A stretch of 64,000 bases of DNA, taken from Mycolicibacterium litorale. Its GTDB lineage: Bacteria; Actinomycetota; Actinomycetes; Mycobacteriales; Mycobacteriaceae. Under the pieces are notes generated by a model that ran no database searches, had not been told where the DNA came from, and saw only the letters and a list, made by a program, of their open reading frames with translations. This document shows positions 7,441 to 14,822 of the stretch, piece after piece (within the stretch, counting starts at the first letter, position 1; each line of letters starts with the position of its first letter). The stretch lies in assembly GCA_002007745.1 (NCBI GenBank), contig CP019882.1, positions 4,402,001-4,466,000 of the forward strand, written 5' to 3'. The position numbers were made by a program, and so were the translations under genes.

Positions 7441-8572
7441 CACAGAACGCGCGGCCGTTGGGATCATCGGCGCTGGGGTAGCCGGCCTCACACTTGCGAA
7501 CATGTTGCTACGCAACGGCATTGCTTGCATCATCGTCGAGAGGCACAGCCGCGACCAGGTCGAGCACCGACAACGCGCCGGCGCCCTCGACGGCGCCGCC
7601 GTCGAGGTGTTGACCACGTGGGGGCTCGACGACGTCATCGAGGGCCAACCGGTCACCACCGCGGGGACCGGCGGAGCACCGCTGCGCATCGACGGCCAGC
7701 CACGACCGTGGTTAGCCGGCGACGAGGTCGGCGCTGACGGGGTGTTCTGCCCGCAGCAGGTGCTGGTCCGCAACTTGATCACCGCCTTTCTGCGCGACGG
7801 CGGAGACCTCCGTTTCGACGCCGACCAGGTTCACCTCGACCTTGACGGTGTGCACCCGCGACTGCACTACCGCGATGCGGGCGGTGCACCGCACACCATC
7901 GACTGCGACTACATCGCCGGCTGCGACGGAGACCGCGGGGTCAGTAGAAGGTCCATCCCACCCGGAGCGGTAACCAGCTACTGCCACGAGCACGGCTACG
8001 CGTGGCTGGCCATGCTCGCCGAGATTCCCGCCGACCCGCCCGCCGTCATGGCCATCCACGATCGCGGCTTCTCGGCGCAGATCACCAGGGGCCCCAACGC
8101 CAGTCGGCTCTACCTGCAATGCCTACTCACCGACACCATTGATCAGTGGCCCGACGACCGCGTCTGGAACGAACTCGAGACCCGGTTCGGCACACCATTG
8201 CCCACCCGCCCACCGATCACCGACAAGCAGATCGTGCCGATCCGCAGTGTGGTGCACGCTCCCATGAGCTATCGAAGACTGTTCCTGCTCGGGGACGCCG
8301 CCCACATCGTGTCGCCGATGAGCGCCAAAGGAATGAGCCTTGCCCTGCACGACGCCGACGTCTTCGCCCGGGCTGTCATGGCGCACATCCACGACCACGA
8401 CCCGAGCCTGCTCCACAGTTACTCCCCGACGTGCCTATCCCACATCTGGAACGCCCAGATCTCGGCGATGTGGATCACCGAGGTGATGCACAATGCCGGC
8501 GACGCCAGCTATGCGGGCGAGTTCCGCCGACAGCTGGCCCGCGCGGAGTTGGACCGGATGATCGCCGGATGA
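7433..8572 (+). CDS. PobA-like FAD-dependent aromatic hydroxylase
   Basis: A 379-residue group A flavoprotein monooxygenase most like p-hydroxybenzoate hydroxylase. Visible: FAD GxGxxG (GIIGAGVAGLTLA), RAGALDG, CDYIAGCDG...SRRSIP and GDAAHIVSPMSAKG. Against my recollection of Pseudomonas PobA, the counterparts of R214, Y222 and P293 are kept, but Y201 appears as Met, S212 as Ile, and the C-terminal tail carrying Y385 is absent. NAD(P)H-dependent ring hydroxylation is therefore likely, but the substrate may not be 4-hydroxybenzoate. ATG 7433 follows GTGGAGG and overlaps the araC stop. The homologous M. tuberculosis locus lacks it. Confidence 0.82.
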   Translation: MDDTERAAVGIIGAGVAGLTLANMLLRNGIACIIVERHSRDQVEHRQRAGALDGAAVEVLTTWGLDDVIEGQPVTTAGTGGAPLRIDGQPRPWLAGDEVGADGVFCPQQVLVRNLITAFLRDGGDLRFDADQVHLDLDGVHPRLHYRDAGGAPHTIDCDYIAGCDGDRGVSRRSIPPGAVTSYCHEHGYAWLAMLAEIPADPPAVMAIHDRGFSAQITRGPNASRLYLQCLLTDTIDQWPDDRVWNELETRFGTPLPTRPPITDKQIVPIRSVVHAPMSYRRLFLLGDAAHIVSPMSAKGMSLALHDADVFARAVMAHIHDHDPSLLHSYSPTCLSHIWNAQISAMWITEVMHNAGDASYAGEFRRQLARAELDRMIAG

Positions 8573-8622
8573 TCCACGACCCGGCCGGTCGCCGCATCGC
8601 CGGTCCTGACAAACTAGGCGTC

Positions 8623-9117
8623 ATGGCACAGATAACCCTGCGTGGAAACCCGATCAACACCGTCGGAGAGCTGCCCGCCGTCGGCGACCAAGCCCCCGAG
8701 TTCAGCTTGACCGGAACCGATCTCGGCGCCGTGGACAGCGGCCAGTTCAGCGGTAAGGCGTTGGTGCTCAACATCTTTCCGTCGGTCGACACCCCGGTGT
8801 GCGCCACCAGCGTGCGGACGTTCAATGAGCGCGCCGCCGCCACCGGCGTCCCGGTGGTGTGCGTGTCCAAGGATCTGCCGTTCGCGCTGAAGCGGTTCTG
8901 CGGCGCCGAGGGCATCGAGAACGTCGTCTCGGCGTCGGCGTTCCGCAGCAGCTTCGGCGAGGACTACGGCATCACCATCGCCGACGGTCCGATGGCCGGA
9001 CTGCTCGGCCGCGCCGTCATCGTCGTCGGCGCGGACGGCAAGGTCACCTACACCGAACTCGTGCCCGAGATCGGCGCCGAGCCGGATTACGAAGCCGCAC
9101 TGGCCGCGGTGAGCTGA
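8623..9117 (+). CDS. tpx: Thiol peroxidase Tpx, atypical 2-Cys peroxiredoxin
   Basis: A 164-residue Tpx that reduces hydroperoxides with thioredoxin-type donors. Peroxidatic C60 sits in FPSVDTPVCATSV, resolving C93 in RFCGAEG, and the additional C80 matches mycobacterial Tpx. The length is typical. ATG 8623 begins MAQITLRGNP, the family N terminus; the longer upstream frame is a shadow of the hydroxylase gene. In M. tuberculosis tpx lies elsewhere (Rv1932), so its place after the hydroxylase is part of the accessory block. Pairing with an oxygenase may reflect peroxide leakage by uncoupled flavin, an inference. Confidence 0.95.
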   Translation: MAQITLRGNPINTVGELPAVGDQAPEFSLTGTDLGAVDSGQFSGKALVLNIFPSVDTPVCATSVRTFNERAAATGVPVVCVSKDLPFALKRFCGAEGIENVVSASAFRSSFGEDYGITIADGPMAGLLGRAVIVVGADGKVTYTELVPEIGAEPDYEAALAAVS

Positions 9118-9132
9118 CCGCTGCGACATCCA

Positions 9133-9167
9133 CCGCACGAGGATGCCGATGCGGCATCCTCGTGCGG
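9133..9167. terminator. 15-bp perfect hairpin after tpx
   Basis: CCGCACGAGGATGCC (9133-9147) pairs exactly with GGCATCCTCGTGCGG (9153-9167) across a 5-nt loop, 15 bp after the tpx stop. No T run follows, which is common for mycobacterial terminators. It probably ends the araC-hydroxylase-tpx transcript. Confidence 0.75.
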
Positions 9168-9268
9168 TGACGTGGTGGCCCCCGACCTCTTCTGCGTCAC
9201 GCCCCGGCACTGCCGGCAGCTCCTGAAACACATTCGATTTCAGTATGAGTCGCGTGACCTGCACGGGT

Positions 9269-9286
9269 GGTGTTGACGTCAACACC
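9269..9286. promoter_or_regulatory. 18-bp perfect palindrome, candidate operator
   Basis: GGTGTTGACGTCAACACC is a perfect 18-bp inverted repeat centred on TGACGTCA, about 120 bp before the small secreted protein gene. It is a candidate binding site for a dimeric regulator. The rest of the 287-bp interval 9118-9404 holds only the tpx hairpin and no gene. Confidence 0.55.
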
Positions 9287-9404
9287 CCGCATCGACCACG
9301 GGCCTGAAGCAGGCCAAATCTGCCGCGCAACGCGGTTCTTCCTCGACTTGCCCCTCGACGCGCGTAACCTGGTGAACATTAGGTGAACGAGAGGGTGCTC
9401 AACG

Positions 9405-9836
9405 ATGAACGAATGGCGAATTGCCCGTATTGGCGCAGTGCTGGCCGCGTCTGCGGTGATCTCACTCGGTGGCCTCCCCGTCGCGACAGCCTGGGCCGAC
9501 GGCGAATCGGGCGCGGTGACGGGAGCCGGCTTCGGGCCTACGCTCGGGGTCGGTGACGCATCGAGCTACACCGGAAACTCCACCTCCAACGATCTGTGCG
9601 GCGGACCGCTGCCGAATTCCGGCGGCTCCATCACCGAGAACTGCGCAGGTGCTTCACTCGGCGTCGGCGACGCGTCGAGCTACACCGGCGCCGCCACACT
9701 CAACAGCTCAGGTGGCACCGCAAGCCTCGGCGTCGGCGACGTCAACAGCTACACCGGCCAGGGCAGCCCGGGAATCGCGCAGAACGGCACCAACTCGACC
9801 AGCAGGACGGTGAACTTCGGCCCCGGTCACCCGTGA
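9405..9836 (+). CDS. Small secreted protein with three LGVGDxxSYTG repeats
   Basis: A 143-residue protein I do not recognise. A Sec signal peptide (1-31, ending ATAWA) is followed by a Gly/Ser/Asn/Thr-rich mature part. An 11-residue motif occurs three times: LGVGDASSYTG at 47-57 and 85-95, LGVGDVNSYTG at 108-118. Two cysteines (C65 and C80) could form a disulfide. ATG 9405 has GAGAGGG about 8 nt upstream. It is convergent with uvrD2, 13 bp apart. It may be a cell-surface or secreted structural protein. No enzymatic motif is seen. Confidence 0.8.
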   Translation: MNEWRIARIGAVLAASAVISLGGLPVATAWADGESGAVTGAGFGPTLGVGDASSYTGNSTSNDLCGGPLPNSGGSITENCAGASLGVGDASSYTGAATLNSSGGTASLGVGDVNSYTGQGSPGIAQNGTNSTSRTVNFGPGHP

Positions 9837-9849
9837 GCTGACCGGACGA

Positions 9850-11943
9850 TCACCGTCGGGCGCGCACCAGCTCGAGCACGTCGGACCCGAACTGTTCGAG
9901 CTTGCGCGCGCCGATGCCCGGGATAGCCACCAGCGCGGCGTCGTCGGTGGGTAGCGACTCGGCGATGGCGATCAACGTGTTGTCGGTGAACACCACATAG
10001 GCGGGAACCTTCAGCTCCTTCGCGATGCGCAGTCGCCAGTCCTTGAGTTGGGCCAGCAGTTCGTCGTCGACGTCGACTGAGCAGGTTTCGCAGCGGCGCA
10101 ACATGATCGACGTAGCGGTGGTCAGCACCGCGTTGCACACCCGACACCGCGGGGTGGCGCCCTTCTGCCGCCGGGGCTTGTTCGGCGACGGTTCGGCCTG
10201 GGTCTGCGGTGCGATGCCGTTCAGAAACCGGGAGGGGCGTCTGCCCTGCCGGCCGCCGGGGGTGCGGGCCAACGCCCAGCTGAGCTCCAAATGCACCCGA
10301 GCCCGGGTGATTCCGACGTAGAGCAGGCGCCGCTCCTCCTCCACCGCCTCACTGTCGGGCCCATGAGCCAGCGCATGCGAGATCGGCAGGGTCCCGTCGG
10401 CCAGGCCGACCAGGAACACCGCATCCCACTCCAGACCCTTGGCAGCGTGTAACGAGGCCAGCGTCACACCCTGCACCACCGGTGGATGGCGGGCATCGGC
10501 GCGGACTCTGAGTTCGGCGACCAACGCGGACAGGTCGAGCTGCGGCCGGGCCGCCACCTCGTCGTCGACAAGGTCGACCAGGGCGGTCAGCGCTTCCCAG
10601 CGCTCGCGGGCCTTGGTGCCCTGCGGTGGTTCAGCGGTCAGGCCCAGTGGCTCGAGGACATTGCGCACCACCTCCGGCAGGTCACCTTCGGAACCGCGCT
10701 CGGCGGCGCGCTGCAGCGCCAACAGCGATTGGCGGATCTCCTGACGGCTGAAGAACCCCTCCCCACCACGGACCTGGAACGGGACGCCCGCCTCGGTGAG
10801 CGCTTCCTCATACGCCTCGGACTGTGCGTTGATGCGGTAGAGCACTGCGATTTCGGCTGGCGCCGTACCGGATTCGACAAGGCGCTTGATCGAGCGGGCC
10901 ACCGCGGCAGCCTCGGCGACCTCGTCGGGATGCTCGTGGAACGTCGGCGACGGGCCCGGGTCACGCTGACCGATCAGGTGCAGTTTGCTGCCCGCCACCC
11001 GGCCGCGGGCCGCGGCGATCACCCGGTTGGCCAACGACACCACCTGCGGCGTGGAGCGATAGTCGCGCTCCAGCCGGACCACCGTCGCATCCGGGAACCG
11101 CCGGGAGAAGTCGAGCAGGTAGCGCGGGGAGGCACCGGTGAACGAGTAGATGGTCTGGTTGGCGTCCCCGACGACGGTCAGGTCGTCGCGTTCACCGAGC
11201 CACGCGCCGAGCACCCGCTGCTGCAGCGGGGTGACGTCCTGATATTCGTCGACCACGAAACATCGATATCGATCCCGGAATTCGGCGGCGACCGCCGCAT
11301 CGTTCTCGATCGCAGCGGCGGTGTGCAGCAGCAGGTCGTCGAAATCCAGCAGCGCCACCCCGTCCCGGTTGGCCTTGAGTTTCTCGTAACCGGCATAGAC
11401 GGCGGCAACCTTCTCGGCGTCCAGCGGGATGTCGCGAGCTTCCTTGGCCACCGCGGCGGCATAGCCCTCCGGGCTGATCAACGACGCCTTGGCCCACTCG
11501 ATTTCGCCGGCGAGATCGCGGACGTCGTCGGTGCTGACCTGCAATCGCGACCGGCTGGCGGCCTGCGCGACGACAGAGAACTTGGTATCCAGCAGCTGCC
11601 AACCGGTATCGCCCACCACCCGCGGCCAGAAATACTGCAACTGCCGGCGGGCGGCGGCGTGAAACGTCAAGGCCTGCACCGAGGCAACCGGCACACCGGT
11701 GCCGTCGGCGGCGTCCATCGCCCGCAGCCGCGACCGCATCTCACCGGCCGCCCGTGAGGTGAACGTGACGGCCAGCACCTGGCCGGCGGCGACATGACCG
11801 TTGGACACCAGATGCGCGATGCGATGGGTGATGGTGCGCGTCTTTCCCGTGCCGGCGCCGGCGAGCACACACAACGGCCCGCGGGCGGCCAGCACGGCTT
11901 CGCGCTGTTCGTCGTCGAGGCCGGTCAGATTGTCGACGGTCAC
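9850..11943 (-). CDS. uvrD2: ATP-dependent DNA helicase UvrD2 (SF1, with HRDC domain)
   Basis: About 697 residues, the mycobacterial UvrD2 architecture: SF1A motor with Walker A GAGTGKTRT near residue 30, Walker B VVDEYQDVTP, GDANQTIYSFTGA and TLASLHAAKGLEWD; a tetracysteine linker (CRVC ... CETC) near 595-620; and a C-terminal HRDC-like domain (IPGIGARKLEQFG). It unwinds 3'-tailed duplex DNA in repair and is essential in M. tuberculosis. GTG 11943 is chosen because GGAGG lies 8 nt before it; in-frame ATGs at 11949, 11958 and 11979 are alternatives. Confidence 0.93.
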   Translation of the reverse strand: MTVDNLTGLDDEQREAVLAARGPLCVLAGAGTGKTRTITHRIAHLVSNGHVAAGQVLAVTFTSRAAGEMRSRLRAMDAADGTGVPVASVQALTFHAAARRQLQYFWPRVVGDTGWQLLDTKFSVVAQAASRSRLQVSTDDVRDLAGEIEWAKASLISPEGYAAAVAKEARDIPLDAEKVAAVYAGYEKLKANRDGVALLDFDDLLLHTAAAIENDAAVAAEFRDRYRCFVVDEYQDVTPLQQRVLGAWLGERDDLTVVGDANQTIYSFTGASPRYLLDFSRRFPDATVVRLERDYRSTPQVVSLANRVIAAARGRVAGSKLHLIGQRDPGPSPTFHEHPDEVAEAAAVARSIKRLVESGTAPAEIAVLYRINAQSEAYEEALTEAGVPFQVRGGEGFFSRQEIRQSLLALQRAAERGSEGDLPEVVRNVLEPLGLTAEPPQGTKARERWEALTALVDLVDDEVAARPQLDLSALVAELRVRADARHPPVVQGVTLASLHAAKGLEWDAVFLVGLADGTLPISHALAHGPDSEAVEEERRLLYVGITRARVHLELSWALARTPGGRQGRRPSRFLNGIAPQTQAEPSPNKPRRQKGATPRCRVCNAVLTTATSIMLRRCETCSVDVDDELLAQLKDWRLRIAKELKVPAYVVFTDNTLIAIAESLPTDDAALVAIPGIGARKLEQFGSDVLELVRARR

Positions 11944-12041
11944 CGGCATGGCCTCCATCTTGTCAGGGCACGGTGACATTTCTCGTCGAGCGCCGCGCCG
12001 GTCGCGGGCATGAACACCGGCTCGGCTAGGTTGAAGGACTT

Positions 12042-12296
12042 ATGAGTGACTCTGCTGCCCAGCTCACGATGTACAGCACCGTGTGGTGCGGCTACTGCCG
12101 TCGCCTCAAGACCCAGCTGAAATCGGCGGGTATCGCATTCGCCGAAGTCGACATCGAGCACGATCCGGCCGCTGCCGAGTTCGTGATGTCGGTTAACGAC
12201 GGCAACCAGACAGTGCCGACGGTCAAGTTCGCGGACGGCAGCGCATTGACCAACCCAAGCCTCAAAGAGGTCCAGGCCAAGCTCGCGTCGGTCTAG
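12042..12296 (+). CDS. mrx1: Mycoredoxin-1 (glutaredoxin-like)
   Basis: An 84-residue thioredoxin-fold protein with active site C16-G-Y-C19 (VWCGYC), cis-Pro loop TVPTV and GG-like FADGS, matching mycoredoxin Mrx1 (Rv3198A). It reduces mycothiol mixed disulfides using the N-terminal cysteine. It lies between uvrD2 (divergent) and nudC (convergent), the same order as in M. tuberculosis. Confidence 0.93.
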   Translation: MSDSAAQLTMYSTVWCGYCRRLKTQLKSAGIAFAEVDIEHDPAAAEFVMSVNDGNQTVPTVKFADGSALTNPSLKEVQAKLASV

Positions 12297-12363
12297 TCGG
12301 CGCCGAGATCGACGAAACGCAGCGTTCTTCTCGAATTTTCGCTGCCAATCGTCGATTTGGGCG

Positions 12364-13287
12364 TCAGGGGGCCCACGCCCAGGATTCGATGATCTCCCGG
12401 GCGATCGAGATCGACCCCGGCAACAGCAGCCGCGAGGTGGAATCGCTGTTCCAATCCCCGTGTTCGAGGGCTTCGCGCACCTCGGCACGGGTGAACCAAG
12501 CCGCCTCGGCGATCTCGCCGTCGTGGAAGACGAACTCCTGCTCGGGGTCGCCGACCGCATGGAAGCCCACCATCAGCGACCGCGGGAACGGCCACGGCTG
12601 ACTCCCCAGGTACTCGACGTCGGTGACGGCCAGCCCGATCTCCTCGGCGACCTCGCGCACCACACACGTCTCGAACGACTCGCCGGCCTCGACGAACCCG
12701 GCGACCAGAGAGAACAACCGCTGCGGCCAGTTCGTCTGACGAGCCAGCACCGCACGGTCGTGGCCGTCGTGCACCAACACGATGATGGCCGGGTCGATGC
12801 GGGGAAACTCCTCGTGGCCGGTGAGCGGATTGACCCGCGACCAGCCGGCCTTGACCGCCCGGGTCGGCGAACCGTCCACCGCGCTGTAGCGGGCGTGGTC
12901 GTGCCAGTTGAGCAGCGCCAGCGCCGAGGCCACCAACTGGGCGCTGGCGTCGTCAAGCTGACCGCCGCGACGCAGATCGGACACTTCGGCATCGCCGTCG
13001 GCGGGCGCCTCCAGCGCGGCCCGCACTCCCCACACGTGCCGGCCGTCGGGCAGCCGGCCCAAGAACACGGCGTCGGTCGGCGGTGTGTCGGCCAGGGCGG
13101 CGGCCGCATTCAGCACGACGCGCCCGTCGGCGACCAGAACCTGATTGCGGTGGTCGACGCGCAACAACGCCGCGTCGACCCAGCCGGCGATCGCGGCGTC
13201 GATATCGGTGCGCAGATGATCCGCGCGGTCGGCGCCCACCCGCGACAGCAGCGGCACGTTGCGTAGCCGGAATGGCACGGCGCTCAC
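12364..13287 (-). CDS. nudC: NAD(H) pyrophosphatase NudC
   Basis: A 307-residue Nudix hydrolase that cleaves NADH, and in family members NAD-capped RNA, to NMN(H) and AMP. The Nudix box covers 197-219 (GFVEAGE ... REVAEEIG) and the NudC signature SQPWPFP is at 229-235. Unlike E. coli NudC the zinc-ribbon cysteines are absent, as in the M. tuberculosis protein as I recall it. The GTG start overlaps the stop of the potassium channel gene by 4 bp (GTGA), so the two form an operon with the channel first. Confidence 0.93.
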   Translation of the reverse strand: MSAVPFRLRNVPLLSRVGADRADHLRTDIDAAIAGWVDAALLRVDHRNQVLVADGRVVLNAAAALADTPPTDAVFLGRLPDGRHVWGVRAALEAPADGDAEVSDLRRGGQLDDASAQLVASALALLNWHDHARYSAVDGSPTRAVKAGWSRVNPLTGHEEFPRIDPAIIVLVHDGHDRAVLARQTNWPQRLFSLVAGFVEAGESFETCVVREVAEEIGLAVTDVEYLGSQPWPFPRSLMVGFHAVGDPEQEFVFHDGEIAEAAWFTRAEVREALEHGDWNSDSTSRLLLPGSISIAREIIESWAWAP

Positions 13288-14357
13288 TCCCCGGCGGTAC
13301 GCACGTAGAGCAGCCGGTCGGTGGTCTCCAGGGCGTCGACGTCAGGATCGTCGACCCGCAGCAGCTTCCCGCCCCGCACCACACCGAGGACGAGGTCGGG
13401 CAGGTGGCGCGGCGAACCGCCCACCTCCTTGTGCTCGACCTCCCGCTCGGCGATCGCGAAGCCGGCGTCCGGGGTCAGCAGATCCTCGATCATCTCCACG
13501 ACACTCGGGGTGCTGGTGGCGATGCCCAACAAACGCCCGGCGGTCTCCGAGGACACCACCACCGAATCCGCGCCGGACTGGCGCAGCAGATGCTGATTCT
13601 CGGCCTCCCGCACCGAGGCGATGATCTTGGCCTTCGGAGCCAGCTCGCGGGCGGTCAGCGTGACCAGCACGGCGGTCGGGTCACTGTTGGTGGCCACGAT
13701 GATCGAGTTCGCGTGCTGGGCGCCGGCCAGCCGCAGCACGTCGGACTTGTTGGCGTCGCCGCGCACGGTGACCAGTCCTGCCGCGTTGGCCCGGTCCAGT
13801 GACGCCTGATCGGTGTCGACGACGACGATGTCGGCGGGAGCGACGCCGTCCCCGATCATCGCGGCCACCGCGGTGCGGCCCTTCGTCCCATAACCGATGA
13901 CGACGGTGTGGTTGCGCACGCTGTTCCTCCAACGCTGAATCTTGAGTGCCTGCCGCGACGCCGTGGTCAGGGTTTCGACGGTGGTACCGACCAGCACGAT
14001 CAGGAATGCCACCCGCAGCGGCGTGATGACCAGGACATTCACCAGGCGGGCGGTCTCGGTGAACGGCGTGATGTCGCCGTAGCCGGTGGTCGACAACGAC
14101 ACCGTGGCGTAGTACAGGCAGTCCAGGAACGTCAGTGGGCCCTCGCGCACGTCGCGGTAGCCGTCACGGTCGAGGTAGACGATCACCACCGCGGCGAACA
14201 ACGCGGTCAGGGCGTAGATCAGCCGGCGGGCGATGCGCCGGCCCGGGCTGACGAACTTCTCCGGGATGTGCAGGTAGTCGACGAGCGCACTGTCCGGCTT
14301 GGCCGCCAGGTTCTCGTCGATCGCCTCGAGCCTGCGCCGCAACCTACCCTTGGCCAC
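13284..14357 (-). CDS. Potassium channel with RCK (TrkA-N/TrkA-C) domains
   Basis: A 357-residue two-helix K+ channel homologous to Rv3200c. A cytoplasmic N terminus is followed by TM1 (about 45-61), the pore loop with selectivity filter T-T-G-Y-G-D (90-95), TM2 (about 107-128), then a Rossmann RCK domain (GYGTKGRTA; VVVDTD) and a TrkA-C domain to the end. It is a ligand-gated K+ conductance at the plasma membrane; the gating ligand is not evident. It is the first gene of a pair with nudC (4-bp overlap) and is divergent from the DoxX-like gene. Confidence 0.9.
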   Translation of the reverse strand: MAKGRLRRRLEAIDENLAAKPDSALVDYLHIPEKFVSPGRRIARRLIYALTALFAAVVIVYLDRDGYRDVREGPLTFLDCLYYATVSLSTTGYGDITPFTETARLVNVLVITPLRVAFLIVLVGTTVETLTTASRQALKIQRWRNSVRNHTVVIGYGTKGRTAVAAMIGDGVAPADIVVVDTDQASLDRANAAGLVTVRGDANKSDVLRLAGAQHANSIIVATNSDPTAVLVTLTARELAPKAKIIASVREAENQHLLRQSGADSVVVSSETAGRLLGIATSTPSVVEMIEDLLTPDAGFAIAEREVEHKEVGGSPRHLPDLVLGVVRGGKLLRVDDPDVDALETTDRLLYVRTAGE

Positions 14358-14417
14358 GCGACTCCGTCATCGTGCCCAATCTCGCCCGGCGTCCCACCAC
14401 ACGAGCATTATGTACCC

Positions 14418-14822
14418 ATGCCGACGACGACGACCGAACCCGCACGCACCGCCAGCCAATTGCCCGCCTACCGGACCGCCGCGATGCTGATCGGCATCGG
14501 CGTGGGCCACTTCGTGGCTCCCAAGCCGTTCGACACGATCGTGCCCGCCGAACTGCCGGGCGACCCGCGGTTCTACACCTACGCCTCCGGGGTGGCCGAA
14601 GTGGGCATCGGCACCATGCTGCTGGTGCCGCGCACCCGTCGCGCCGGTGCGCTGGCGGCGATCGCGCTGTACCTGGCGGTGTTCCCGGCCAACGTCAACA
14701 TGGTCCGGCTGTGGTGGGGCAAGCCGTTGCCGATGAAACTGGCCGCGCTCGCCCGCCTGCCCCTGCAACTGCCGATGATCGCCCAGGCGGTCGCGATCAG
14801 GCGCAACGCTCCGCGCTACTAG
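14418..14822 (+). CDS. DoxX-like small integral membrane protein
   Basis: A 134-residue hydrophobic protein with about four membrane segments (AAMLIGIGVGHF, GVAEVGIGTMLLV, AGALAAIALYLAVF, LQLPMIAQAVAI). The GHF...PKPFDTIVP and NVNM features resemble DoxX-family proteins. ATG 14418 gives a typical length. Its 3' end overlaps the 3' end of adnB by 26 bp, tail to tail. M. tuberculosis has no counterpart here. Function unknown. Confidence 0.75.
   Translation: MPTTTTEPARTASQLPAYRTAAMLIGIGVGHFVAPKPFDTIVPAELPGDPRFYTYASGVAEVGIGTMLLVPRTRRAGALAAIALYLAVFPANVNMVRLWWGKPLPMKLAALARLPLQLPMIAQAVAIRRNAPRY

Noticed and set aside
10486..11757. Plus-strand open frame of 423 codons inside uvrD2
   Set aside because: Shadow of the helicase with biased amino-acid composition.
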